Below are positions 25,015-36,605 of a stretch of DNA of 64,000 nucleotides, piece after piece; the stretch's first letter is position 1, and each line of letters opens with the position of its first letter. The notes below the pieces were generated by a model. It did not search any database. It was not told the origin of the DNA and saw nothing but the letters and a program-made list of their open reading frames with translations. The DNA lies in contig JAKJHU010000033.1 of the NCBI GenBank assembly GCA_022316685.1, positions 3,958,321 to 4,022,320 of the forward strand. The letters are read 5' to 3'. The position numbers and the translations under genes are program-made. The DNA comes from Progne subis subis (lineage: Eukaryota > Chordata > Aves > Passeriformes > Hirundinidae).

Positions 25015-25773
25015 ATTTTATGTGCTTGTTTCATCTGCAGTACATCAAAATAAAAGAACATGCAGTTCAAGGCAGGTTCAGTAATGAAAATACGTCAATA
25101 TCAAATCCAAACAATATTGTAAAGCTCACACTGAGGCTTCTCCATATGCTACGTTGATATTGCCAGCCAAAAACACAACATGCAACTTCCAGAGCTGGGT
25201 TTGGTGAACTTTTAAATCTGTACAAAAATAACTGGCGACAGCTTTCCTCATTGCAAAATCCTTTCTACTCTCTCCCAGAAAGAGCTGTTCCCCTGCCGGT
25301 TTTCAGCACCTCCTCCTCCCCGTCTGCTTGTTCCTTCCTCCCTCTGTTCTGCTTTTTCTCACGTTTGTGTGAATATTCTCCATCCCCAGTTCTTGTGACG
25401 GAGGGAGGATGCATCGGAGCTCTCTGCCCATCTTGCTTTCCAGAGACATTACATCACCTGCCGCTGAGCAAAGCTGATTCCCTGCAGCTCTCCCCTTCCC
25501 AAACATGGTCTGTCTTGGATCAATCCAGTTGTCTGGGTGTGTGAATCAGTGTTGCTGACCAGTCTGCAGAGTCTGCTGGTTTGCTTGTCCTCAAATTTCC
25601 AAAACAGCAAACAGTTCCCCAGTCCTGGAGCAAAACACAAATATGAGGTTGAAACCTCAGCTCAAGCTGATGTGAGGTGATGCTCACTGACCACAAGCTG
25701 TGTGAGACAGGAGGTCAGAAGCTTCCCCCATCACAGACCTGTTCTCACAGGGCTCTGCAGCCCACATGACAGT

Positions 25774-25787
25774 GGACTAGATGGTGC
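25774..25787 (+). promoter_or_regulatory. Weak CTCF-like site, CpG lost
   Basis: CTAGATGGTGC matches the CTCF core (YAGRKGGCRS) except for T in place of the core C. It differs from the better site at 40601-40614 mainly by that C-to-T change, which is what CpG deamination would produce. Alone it is weak. Confidence 0.15.
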
Positions 25788-27293
25788 TGGCTTTTCTCTC
25801 TGTTGTTGTCCCTAGATCTTGGAGCCTGCTACTGCTACAGGAAGAGCCACATATGAAGTTAGTGTGCAATAATTTACCTTCTCAGTATTGTAGAGCAGTA
25901 AGAAGCGAGGGTGATGACCTCCAGCCTTCTTCATAGGCCACCATGATTCACTTGGTTTTTATCATGAATTGTTCTAATATTACACCGGTGGGTATAATAT
26001 TCAGGATATTTTTCACAGATGTGATTTCCAGGAGAACTGTGAAAGACCTCTCCATCAGAAGTGTTGGTGGGATCAACACGGGAGTTGTGATCAGAGTATG
26101 AAGTACTTGTTGCACTGAAGTGGGAAATCAGGGGGCAGAGTGCTGAGCTAGGAGCAGTGCTAATTGCTGCATGGGCCACTGCTGATGGCCGTCAGATGAG
26201 CCCAAAAGGTGATTGCAGGACAACAGGAGGTGACAACATAATATGTAGTTTTCCTGTTGCTATTTCCTGGGCGGGCTATCTGTCCTCAGATTGCTGTTGC
26301 CAATGAATTGATTTGTCTCTTTTCTGTCTCCCTGAATAACGCCTTTTTATCACATCCTACTCTCTCACTACTCATTTGGGCTGTTAAGTACCACCTGTTA
26401 TCTACTCATCTTTTTCATGTGAAGAAACCTTCTGTGTTAGTGCATTCCTGTTCCTTAAAGCAGAGCTTATTGGGTTAGTCTGGCTTGTGGTAACACCACA
26501 CAAGTGTGGGCATTAATGTGATTTCTGCCAAAACCCATGAAAATGCCAAGGACAATGAGGGGCAAAATAGGCTCCGTTAAACGTGTCAGTGTAGCTATTT
26601 GTTGTGTTCTTTGATTAGGTCAATTACCCTTAAATCTTGCATCTCTGAGGGGGTTAAACCACCTTTGGTGACCATCACAGGGGGCTCCAGGGCCAGAGGT
26701 GGCGTGTGACACACCTTTGTGCCTGGTCTGTGCCAATGTGACTCCAAATGTGGGCATGTCTGCATGGCATAGGCCATCTGCTAACTGGAGCAGTTAAATG
26801 AGAAGAGAGGTCCCTACATCAGTAGAACTTATTTCTGACATATAAGCACCTTTTTAAAGCTTACGTTTTGTAGACATTTCCCAGAGAAATGGTTCATCTT
26901 TAACTTCTAGTTACACAAGTGCAAATACATTCATAAAACAGCACTGAGTGGGAATATTGTGAATTAACAATTGGTGATTTATGACATCCAGCTCAAGAAA
27001 GGCTGTTATTTTGGGGGAATAGAGGTTTCCTCCTGTGCTGGTGGGGATTTAATGAAAAATGTGTCATTGTGGAGTAACCAGCTGACATGAGATCAGTCGG
27101 AAAGTCCTTTTTTTTCCATATCACTTCTCTCTCTTTTGCCATATCTGTCCATCAGTGTAGAAGGGAAAATGCGTCATAATACTGTAAGGCATGAATTAGA
27201 AATGACAGGAGAGATAATAGTGGACATCACAGAGATGAGTCAATGCTGAGAGGTGGATGAAAAATATGAACACTAGAAGATGTTCTGAATGAC

Positions 27294-27318
27294 AAAAAAA
27301 AAAAAAAAAAAAAAAAAA
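27294..27318. repeat. Poly(A), 25 bases
   Basis: Twenty-five consecutive A residues. No gene-like body lies upstream. Confidence 0.95.
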
Positions 27319-27589
27319 GGTATTTTTTACACTGTGGAAAGAGTCAGAAGTATCAGGGGTGTAAAAGGTTGAAAAGGAATGTAAAAAGAAGACATGTCCA
27401 GTCAAGAATTAAAAATTAAAAACTAGAAAGTAAGAAGTATAAAGATGTTAAGTTAGCTTAAGTTAGAAAATCACTTCATAAAGAGAAAAAAATGAGAAGG
27501 TGTGCTCATTTCAAAATCTGATATTTTCCATGTCTCAACAGACATTGTAGGCCCCTTTTTGGTGAAAGCAAGCAAAGGAGTAGTAATAT

Positions 27590-27790
27590 CACATTGTGAT
27601 AATTATTTATAATTTTATGGACAACCCATAAGAATATTTCTGTGGAAAAAATAATTTTAAATAGATGCCTAAAGGTTTTTTTATAAGACGCCCATGTAAT
27701 GGAGCCGCAGTACTGTGGAATCAGTGGAAACTTGATTGTGATTTTATTGTCATTAATAATGATACATGAGCTTTGTTTCGGCTAATCATA
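27590..27790. promoter_or_regulatory. Candidate conserved non-coding element
   Basis: AT-rich, non-repetitive sequence with many developmental-factor words close together: TTATAATTTTAT, TTTTTTATAAG, a GTGATTTTATTG word (posterior HOX/CDX-like), ATTGTCATTAATAATGATA (SOX- and homeodomain-like), and GGCTAATCATAGC. Rare CpGs are kept at GACGCCC and GAGCCGCAG. This is typical of deeply conserved enhancers, but conservation was not tested. Confidence 0.25.
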
Positions 27791-30116
27791 GCTAGATTTT
27801 GGTGCAGGGGTTTAGGAACAAATATGTGGTTTTGAAGTACATCTTGGTAGTACTGCTATGAAAGTTGTTTTTATTCTATTTCTTCTTTTTGTCCTTTCTG
27901 TCTTTCATTGGCTTATTTCTTTCAGGAAGACAATGTCATTTTGATACTAAAGTTGGAGGAATTGGGAATTTCTCAGTAAAAGGTCTAGTAAGAAAACTGA
28001 AGTAACTTAAACCAGAAATACATCATAAACAGAGAGTGGATTCAGATTTGGCACAAAGGGCAGAAAATTAAGGTTGTAACAAATACATGTTGTTTGTCTC
28101 CTTGAGTCATCTGGGGATTTCTCCACTGAACCATGGCAGTGCCACATTGTCATGACAGGGAATGTCCTGGTTAGCACTGGGGCCCTCTCTCTTCTCCTCC
28201 CTGCTTACTGGTATTGCTGGGAACTTAGGTAAAGTTGCCTTAAGTAAAGGCAAGCTTTCAAGTTACTGGACCAAAGGATTCCCAGGAATGGCTTTTAGGG
28301 CCTTTTCTGGTTTTAAGTACCACATTTCTCCCCATCTGTGCTCTTCTCAAGAAAAGGAAAAGAAAGCAGTCAGAATGATACAAATTTCATTGCAATGTGT
28401 TTGGTTTACTATCTCTCAAGCTCTTGAATCACCTTGCTTCATGCTGTGTTAGTCTCTGTCAGGGTAGAAATAAGCAGCTGAAAGGATGCTCAGCGATGCT
28501 GACGAGCTGGAAATGTGAATCTGTTGCTGCATACCCATGTTATAACTCATGTTATGGCAGAGTCTGAAAATACAGCCATCCTCTATGTGGCCATTTTTAC
28601 AGTTAAGCCTCAAATTTCTTCCTGGGTCACAAAAGGAGCTGGACAAGAGGTGGGCTTAGGTGTGATTACACTCCAAGCCTGGCATCCTTAGAGTGTACAA
28701 GCCTCCAGCCTTAGCTCCATGGAGCCTGTTCTTGCCCAGAAGATTTTGATAGCAAGTGTAGGCCAAGGCAGCTAATAGACCACAGGCTGAATTGTTGAAT
28801 TCACTTGTCATCTTCATGATTTTTAAGAAATATGTGCTTTCAAATTCATGTCATCATTAAGAGGATTCCCCTGACTGACTGCTGTCCAACCAGAAAGCTT
28901 TATATTTATCTAAGGTGCTATGCTTAAAGCAATTTTTTGTGTATTGGCTATTCAGAGAACAAGGCTATCTCTGCAAGCATAAATAAGATAAAGTACCCAA
29001 GGATTTTTTTTACCTACAGCCTACACTGTTGGGGTTTTGCCCCACTGTGTCTAGAGCAACAAGTCTTTTTTCATGTATTTAATTTCTTTTATAAGATGCT
29101 CTGAGTTTTGTTCCCATGGACATCTACAGAAATATCATCTTTGTTGCCACTTGCTGTGATTCACTAATAAAAGAATAAGTGTTAAGTAGTGGTGACACGA
29201 GCGTTGAAAACTAAAACTCTACTCTTAGCCTGGAAGCAGTGTTTGTGTTCAGATGCACAAGCACAGCAGCAGAAGAAACTATCACTTGAAGCTTTTTCTG
29301 ATAAGTGCATCTGTGAAATCTTTCCCAGCAGAGTAGTGTGGTTTGTTAAGGATTTGGACATGTAATTATTGTTATGTTGGGTGTCTGTTATGCATGCAAA
29401 TCTTGTATGAATCACTAAGAAAACAGTTTTGTCTGTCACATGCAACTTCCACTCTGTCATTGAGGAATGTCTATAGGGAACATATTTCCTGTGCAATGCC
29501 TTGGCCCCTGAGCAGTGTGCCAGGATCTTCTAGTGCCAAGCTGGAAATTTAAAATAATCCTCCTCTACCAGGAGCAAAAAAGGTTAACAAAATGCTTGAA
29601 AGCTTGTCATGGCAAGATTTGAGAGATGTTTTGTGACAACCACCATTGACAAATACAGTACAAATTGATGTCAGAGGATTAAAAATGTGAGCAGAATTAA
29701 TATTGAGTTTAGGCTCTATTCATCTTTTAATTCTGAGAAGAAAATAATTCAAAATTCATATTGTGCAAAAGAAAAATCTAGAAAATTATAAGTGCTAAAG
29801 AAAGCCAGGAGAGACAGGGAGATTGGGCAAAAGCAGCAAGAATGTCAAATTGGAAAGTGTTTGGAAGAGTGGAAGATCTGGGTCTTGATCAGGAGAAACA
29901 GCTTAGTCTAGACCTGACTAACACATGGTCACTGCCTTCCTTAGCCAGCACCTGAGGCAACCCAGACGGGTTTATGTGGGCCAAAATTAATAACAGGTCA
30001 ATACAAAATGTTACATTGCTTTAATGATCAGCAGTAAACTGAGCCTTGGCAGCCTGTAAAGAGCTCCCTGGTTTGCAGGGAGATTGTGTGCCCAGACTAG
30101 CTCTTTTATAGTTAGC

Positions 30117-30150
30117 AAAAAAAAAAAAAAAAAAATTAAAAAAAAAATTT
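30117..30150. repeat. A-rich tract
   Basis: About 20 A residues, then TT, then about nine more A residues and TTT. A simple repeat. Confidence 0.93.
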
Positions 30151-30911
30151 AAGAGTTCATTCTTATTTCTTTGAAACTCTTATTTAAGCAAGCATGATGG
30201 CAACATATCTTAATATCATCTATAGTTATTTTGAATACACTGGTAGCCATTTTTGGTTTTGTCAAAGGCTGGGTACTTCTCTTGGCTTTCCTTCAGGTTC
30301 TTTAGGCTTGAGGTTTTTTGAGGGGAAGAACAGAAGTCTTCATATTTCCTTCCCCTTTGCAATCCTTCAGTGACGTTATGGGCCTGTGCATGGGAAGCAG
30401 TTTCCAATTTTATTCCTGCAATCAGCTGTGGTTGCAGTGAAAGCCCTCAGGAGATCTGACTACCTGACGCTTTCTGCACATTAGGCAGATAATTTACAAT
30501 TATCATTTGTGACTTTAGTTATTCATATGTGGAAAAGAATACACCTGCGGTGAAGATTTCTGGGCCCATTGGAAAAATGTGATCCTGAAGTTGATAGCAT
30601 TTCTATTTCTTGTTCTTGAAGTGAATCTGAAGTCAGGAATGAAGATCTAAAATTAGTTCATTGGGCCAATTAAACTTGTCAGTCTCTTGTAGGTCGATTA
30701 AATGTACTCTCCAGGAGGAGAAAGGAAATTGCATCTTGCTGAGGACAAGAAAGAAGTGGCCCCGAAGTTTTTTGGAGAGGTGCACTCAGAAACACAGCTT
30801 CAGTGAAGGCTAATGAATAAAAAGCACTTTGCACAGTTACAGCTATCCCTGCCTCATGCTGGGGACATTGTGATCACTGCAGTGGCACCCTTTTGTTCAG
30901 GAGAGGCTCCT

Positions 30912-30932
30912 TTCAGCACCGTGCACAGCCCC
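30912..30932 (+). promoter_or_regulatory. RE1/NRSE-like site for REST (NRSF)
   Basis: The left half is exactly TTCAGCACC. After two spacer bases the right half reads G-C-ACAGC-C-CC. Against the canonical 21-bp RE1 (left TTCAGCACC, spacer AT, right GGACAGCGCC) I count 18 of 21 identical positions, with changes at the first spacer base, the second base of the right half, and one base near the end. REST binds such elements through its zinc fingers and represses neuronal genes outside neurons. Both half-sites are present at canonical spacing, which is much rarer by chance than one half alone. Binding is not shown. Confidence 0.6.
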
Positions 30933-33176
30933 AGGCGCCTTCTGATGCCTTGTCTCAGATGGAAGTGTTTCCTGCACTTCCAGACGCCCACTGGCATGAG
31001 CAGCCTGTGGAGTCACTGCACCTCAAGCTGTGTGGTGGAAAAAGCATCCTCCTGCATGTGTGCACGTCCCTCCAGTGCTCAGTGCTGCCTTATCCTGGAA
31101 ACTTACCCCAGCTCCAGATGCTAGAAAGCTTAGGCCAGGTGTCCCTGTGCCAGTGCACACACACTGTTGGCCTGGGTGTTCTTGTCCATCTGGTGAGGCA
31201 GATTAGAGCCCAGGCTGTGTTTGAAGGTGAGCTCTGACCTGCCCACACTGCAGGAGGCTGTAGATTAAATCAGGGGAAAGGAGATCAGTTGTTGTAATGT
31301 TCCAGCATGCTCCTACCAGTTACTGGACATGGGTATTCCTAAGGCAGCTCTCTTCTTTCTAAGTGAGCATTTTGACCAGGTGGATTTTGAGGATTTTGCA
31401 TTCTGGTTTGGGATTTTAGGATATCTCACAGTCCATCTGCAAGTGCAGAGCATAAGAAGGTCCAGGCTCTGGGTGAACTGTAACTACAGTGTATGCAAAA
31501 TGGAGTTGACACCATCATGGACATATCAGACTACCCGCTCCTCATGTGATCCCTTCCATAGATATCTACTTCCCTCGGAGGTGCCCTGTGAAAAAGTGCA
31601 TGTTCTTGGGCCTATAAGGAACTCTTTCTGTGTGCCTGTGAGAGCCAAACCCTTGGTGGTTCCTGGCTCAGCTTCTTCAGGAAAGAGTGTGGTGCCTCAA
31701 GTCTCTGTTCATAGGGTTGTGAAGCTGGAGATGGCTCCAAGCAAAAGGCTCCATGGCAAAGCCTCTTGTATTTCTGCAGCTGCTTCAACACCTTTCAGGA
31801 CACCAGGAGAAGCCTTCAGAGGAACACCTGTCCTCACATAACTGATGGCACATCCAGAACTACGTGTCACGTCCATGTCTCCTGCCTTGGTGTTCAGCAA
31901 CTGTCCAAGCTCCTCTGCAGTTCTCCAAAGGTTTTGTGACAGCTCTGTACTCAGTCTCACAGGACAGATGTTCCGGGAACGACAAAGAATGAGGCTCTTG
32001 GAATCTTCTCCAGAGAATGTGAAGAAAATTTTTATCTTTGACAATTCACATGCCTGCTTTTTCCTCAGTCTTTGTTTGACAAATTGTTTTCTATTTACGG
32101 CCAGCACATTTTAATGCCTTCTCCCTCCCCTCAGCCTCCTGGGTTCTTTTTTCTCCTTCTGACAATGTTACCATATGGTTCTATTATTCAGAGATTCCTC
32201 AACATGTATTGCAACAGTCCTGAAAAATAATTAGGTGCTGCTGTGGTGTGAAAGCACATCTGTGATCAATGGCTTCCTCTGGAAATAATGGGATAAAATG
32301 TCCCAAGACATTTTTCTGTCTTTCTAGTTTCTCTCTGCCCTTTTTTGCTCCTCCTGGCCCCCCAAAAGTATTATAGTAAAGGGAGGAAATTCTGTGTGAA
32401 CTGCTATTTTCATTTTCTTTCTTAAAAGCACTGCACAGTGTGATTGGTAGCTTTTTTGAGCTGTGATTAGGGAAAGAAATCTCTGGGGAGAAAAAGGTAT
32501 ATATTTAGCCTCTGTACATTTAGAATAGAGCTTAATTCTATGGTGATAACCAATGATTTACACCCTTTAATCCAAAAGTCCTCCCGTGCCCTGTGGGGAA
32601 TACAACATATGTCCAGCAAATTGGTAACCATATGCTTCAGTGAACACATGCTCTCTCAGCCCTTCCCCTGCCTCATTCCATTGATGGTTCCCTGCTAAAG
32701 TGCTCTGGTCTCACCATTTATTCTGCCTCCATTGAAGTCTTTGTGAAGAGAAGGGTTATTTTCAGATTCCTTCTAGTACTGCACATTCTATGTTATTGCA
32801 AGGTTTCGGGCAGTTGTTTTTGCTGGGCAATTTCACAAGTGAATCAATAAGTAAAAGTTTTCTCAGCTCCTGATGAGAGTCAGGCATATCTCCTACACAG
32901 CTTTTTCTCCCAAGTGTGTATTGGGAAAATAAATTAAAATCAGGGTTATCAAAAACAAGTTTCACAGAAGCTTTTCTAAACTGATTTGTTCCTAAATCCT
33001 TTCTTTCACCTCTTCATGTTATCAGCCCTCTAGTGCTGCCACTGAAACTGTAAAGATTGTAATGAATAATCCTTCTTTATCTGTTTGGCACATGGTGAAA
33101 CAGAAAGAAAAACAACACCTATATGTATTTTTTTTTCCTCTTTGTGGTCAGTTTTACAAGGAAATGTTATAACAGA

Positions 33177-33200
33177 GCAGGAACACTGGCAGGAACACTG
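33177..33200. repeat. 12-bp tandem duplication
   Basis: GCAGGAACACTG occurs twice with no spacer (33177-33188 and 33189-33200). Confidence 0.9.
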
Positions 33201-35240
33201 AAAGATAAAACTAGTTCATGCAAAGGGGGACCGAATACATTCGCCTGCAGCTACCCTCTTCCAGCAGGAAAGATTATCCCAGATAAGCAACAGCAGGGTA
33301 ATGTTGAACAAATTAGCTTGACTGATGAACCTTGAACTCTTGTCAGTATTAATGCCTGCTAGGTTAAGCAGGCCCAGGCTTTATTATAAGGACTTATCCT
33401 CAGAGGCCAAAGCAATATAACCTGTTTTTTCTTACAGATGTCATGTAGGAGGGGCTCTGGGTCTTTTCCAATTATCTCAGCGGCTTTTACACTAATGTGG
33501 TTTGTTTTTTTTTTCCTAACCTGAAGGAGTTATTGCACTGACAGTGGCTGGGGGTGAGTGGCTTTGGTGGTGCTCTGGTGCTGGTGTACTCTGTGCTAAA
33601 TTCTTTGCATAAGGATGGACTTTGTTCTGTGTTTGCACCATGTGGAGGAGCCTGGGCTGGCCCAGGGCCACTCCCTAAGCATTGCTGCAACAATGGTAAT
33701 CCAGGCAAGACAATCCTGGTTACCTTCCTGACAGTGTGGTGTCTTAGAGTTCATTTGCATTTTCTGCATTTAGACATTTGTATCCTCCCACTGCAAACCC
33801 CTAGCCCCTTCCAAATTCAGACTTAGAAACCCAGAGCCCATCAGCCCTCTGTCAAAGGGTGCTTCTGAGAGTGAGCACAGCATTATGAACCTTTACCACC
33901 TGCTCTTCCTCTCAGCAGCCAGGTGCTACGTGGTCGTTTTGTGGAGGTTTTCTCAGAGGGAGGCAGAAAAATGTATCTATTGTAGACTGTGTGGCAATGG
34001 AGGCAGCCTGCTGCCACACAAGAGCCCTGCTGCATAGTGGGATTCACAGACTGGTGGATGGCTGGGTTGTGACAGATGCGCAGAGGAGGTTGTGCTGTGG
34101 GGACAGCATGTCTTCCAGGGTGTCAAAGCTGAGATGCCCCTCTTCTGTTTGTCTGGCCTCTCTCATGAGGGCAGCCTGCTCTTTAGCACCAGCCAGGGGA
34201 CAGCAGTGAAAGGAAGGTGGCACAGGGAGTCAGTGCAGTGCCACCAGCCGGAGATGGTGGGAGAACCTGGGGCGATGGGCGCCAGCTGCTGGGGTCGGTG
34301 GGCTGAGACATCCAAAGGGGCACCACTTGGCACCTAAAGTATGGAACTGAGCTTTGATTTAATGTGTTTTAATGTGCTGAAGAATGGTTTCACAGTTAAA
34401 GTCTTTAAATGATTTGCGAAGTGAGATACAGAAGAAAAATCATACTTCTCTGACTCTTCATTTCCTCCCTTAACCTTTTGTTCATGGGCATTTCTTTAAG
34501 CCATACAGAAAAGCATTTGCTGAGAAAGGAAAACACACCTTAAATATTTACTGATATGTATTTGAAAACCATCTGGAGTGAGTGTTATGATTGGTGTGGG
34601 ATGTGAACTCTTCTGGGATGTCAGGAAAGGGATGGGAAAAGTTGGTGCTCTGGTTTTACTGCTTGTCTATGGGTTCCCAGTGCTTCTGAGGTACAAGAAC
34701 AAAGATCAGCCTTTTCTTTGAGCTTCAGCATCCGCTGGAAGGGGCCTTAGGGATACATGTTCCCATGAGGAAGAGAATATTTGTCCTGTCACAATGTCAA
34801 ATTCTTTTCCCCTCCTCTTCCCAATTTGGCATGGTGCTTGCATATCTCCTTCCCAAGGGTACTTGTTTGGTTTTAGTTGCCTAAGGGGCAGATTGGGAGA
34901 CAAAAAAATCAAGGTTTTTATTCTTCCCTCTGCCAGAATATTCTTGTGACCTTGGGCAAGCAGATTTCTGTGCAAGACTGAAATAATCTTTTATATAATG
35001 CAGGCAGTCATTCCCTATTTCAGAGCAGTATGAGGAAGTTGGTTAGCATTTATAGGATTCAGACCTGAACTGAATTTGCTTAGACTGGTTAGGGGAATCT
35101 GAGGTTGAGACTTGAGTTCAATCTGTTCCATTCATTTTTGAGATTCTCCTGGGGAGGCTGCTAAAACTGCAAAATCTTCCCAGCAGATAGGCTAAAATAT
35201 CTATGTTTATTCTGGAGGAGTAACACCAATAGTATATATG

Positions 35241-35258
35241 TATCTATATATATAGATA
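35241..35258. repeat. Perfect 18-bp AT-rich palindrome
   Basis: TATCTATATATATAGATA equals its own reverse complement. It sits in a wider TATATA-rich stretch (35231-35262). GATA words at both ends face each other. Slippage in AT-rich DNA is a sufficient explanation. Confidence 0.85.
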
Positions 35259-36589
35259 GACATAAAAAATCTCCAGAAATGTGTAGACTTCAGTGGAGGA
35301 GCTATTTTTATTACAGGAAAGGCTCAAAAAGAAAATATCCCTGGAAAGCTGTACTGTGTTCATTGAATATTGCTGTGTGTCTTTGCTTCTCATCTACTCG
35401 GCTGGAAGGGAGTGGCAAACAAAAGCCCTTTTGTCATGAAAATCACCCACCAACCTCTGCCAACTGTCAGTCAGAGAAACAATAAGTTTGAGAGCCAGAT
35501 GTGCTACCCACTAAAAAAGGGTATGTGAGATTGGGTTAAAGGACAGAGAAAGAAATTTGCTCTCATAATAGTCCACCACAACAGTGCAAAAGCAGCTCTG
35601 CCAGCACTGCTCCTCTCTCCCATTAAGGGACTTGATGTGACCATCTGGCTTTCTCTGGGTTCAAGTTTTCATGGGCACAGTTCCCATCAACACCACAAAA
35701 CGGAAATAATTTGTTCCCAGACCTGATTGCAACACAAGTTGTAATTGAGTCCTTGACTGTTGCAGTCTAGATTGGGCCATGGGGTAATTTAGGACGAATG
35801 AAGAATATAGATGGGAACAAATATGACAAAGGAATGTCATAGGTTGAAAGTAAATCTGGCCACAGCTCATAATCAAAAATTGAAATCAAAAATCCCCAGG
35901 CAGGCACAGAGGGGTTTATGAGGTTATTCTTGTTCACATGATGCAATCTCATGGTTTAATGCCACCAGGAATAATGACTTTTCACCACTTCCTTTCACCT
36001 TCCTGATGTCAGCTGGTACTTTTAGGGACTCAGGAGTCTCTGATGATGCTGCACCCTGCACACACATATCCCACTGTGGCTTCAAAATGGGAGCTGGAAC
36101 AATGGCAAGTGCGCTGGAGTGGGTCGAAGGTGCAGTTGAAGGGGACTATACAAGAAAGCAGCTGGTTGCTTTAGGTGTATGCTGGAATCGTTGGAATAAT
36201 ATAATTTGATATTGATGCTGTAGTTGTGAGACTGACTTCAGGCTATTCAAACCAGTCATCTGCTCAGCAAGCCCAAAATTACAGTACCATGTGCTCTGTT
36301 TGCCTGAATGGACAAGCAAAGGGAGTAATCACAGTGACAATTATTTCACCAGAACAGCTTTAATAGGGTAGGGCATCAATAGGGACATCTCCAGTGGCCT
36401 TCCAGCATTTACTGAAACCTGTGGTAATTTTGAAGCAGGAGAAATATTTCACAATAGAATTAATTCCCTTTTACCCTCAGGTAAATATGTACACCATAAT
36501 AATGTTATAGGTATTATGTAAGGCAGGGATACTTTTATCCCTGGTGGCCAGCTCAGGATTCTTGCTATCCAGTAATTTCCTAATGCTTT

Positions 36590-36605
36590 ATTTGGCATGC
36601 CAAAT
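36590..36605. promoter_or_regulatory. Perfect 16-bp palindrome with TTGGC/GCCAA halves
   Basis: ATTTGGCATGCCAAAT is its own reverse complement. Its halves are NFI-type (TTGGC and GCCAA), but the spacing is 2 bp instead of the 5 bp of a classical NFI dimer site, so factor identity is open. Confidence 0.3.

Larger units (their letters stand above)
25015..30911. other. Non-coding stretch, no gene seen
   Basis: Frames are below about 104 codons with no domain. Positions 25240-25560 are pyrimidine- and GC-richer. An octamer-type ATGCAAAT is at 29394-29401. The AT-rich block at 27590-27790 is listed separately. No transposon was recognised. Confidence 0.6.

Noticed and set aside
24684..25070. Lysine-rich 128-codon minus frame
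   Set aside because: It is the translation of an imperfect poly(T) tract.
25302..25310. Exact RE1 left half-site TTCAGCACC
   Set aside because: The right half is replaced by a CCT-rich tract, so it is only a half-site and too common to call.
27390..27399. p53-type decamer AGACATGTCC
   Set aside because: It is a good single half-site, but no second decamer follows within the allowed spacing.
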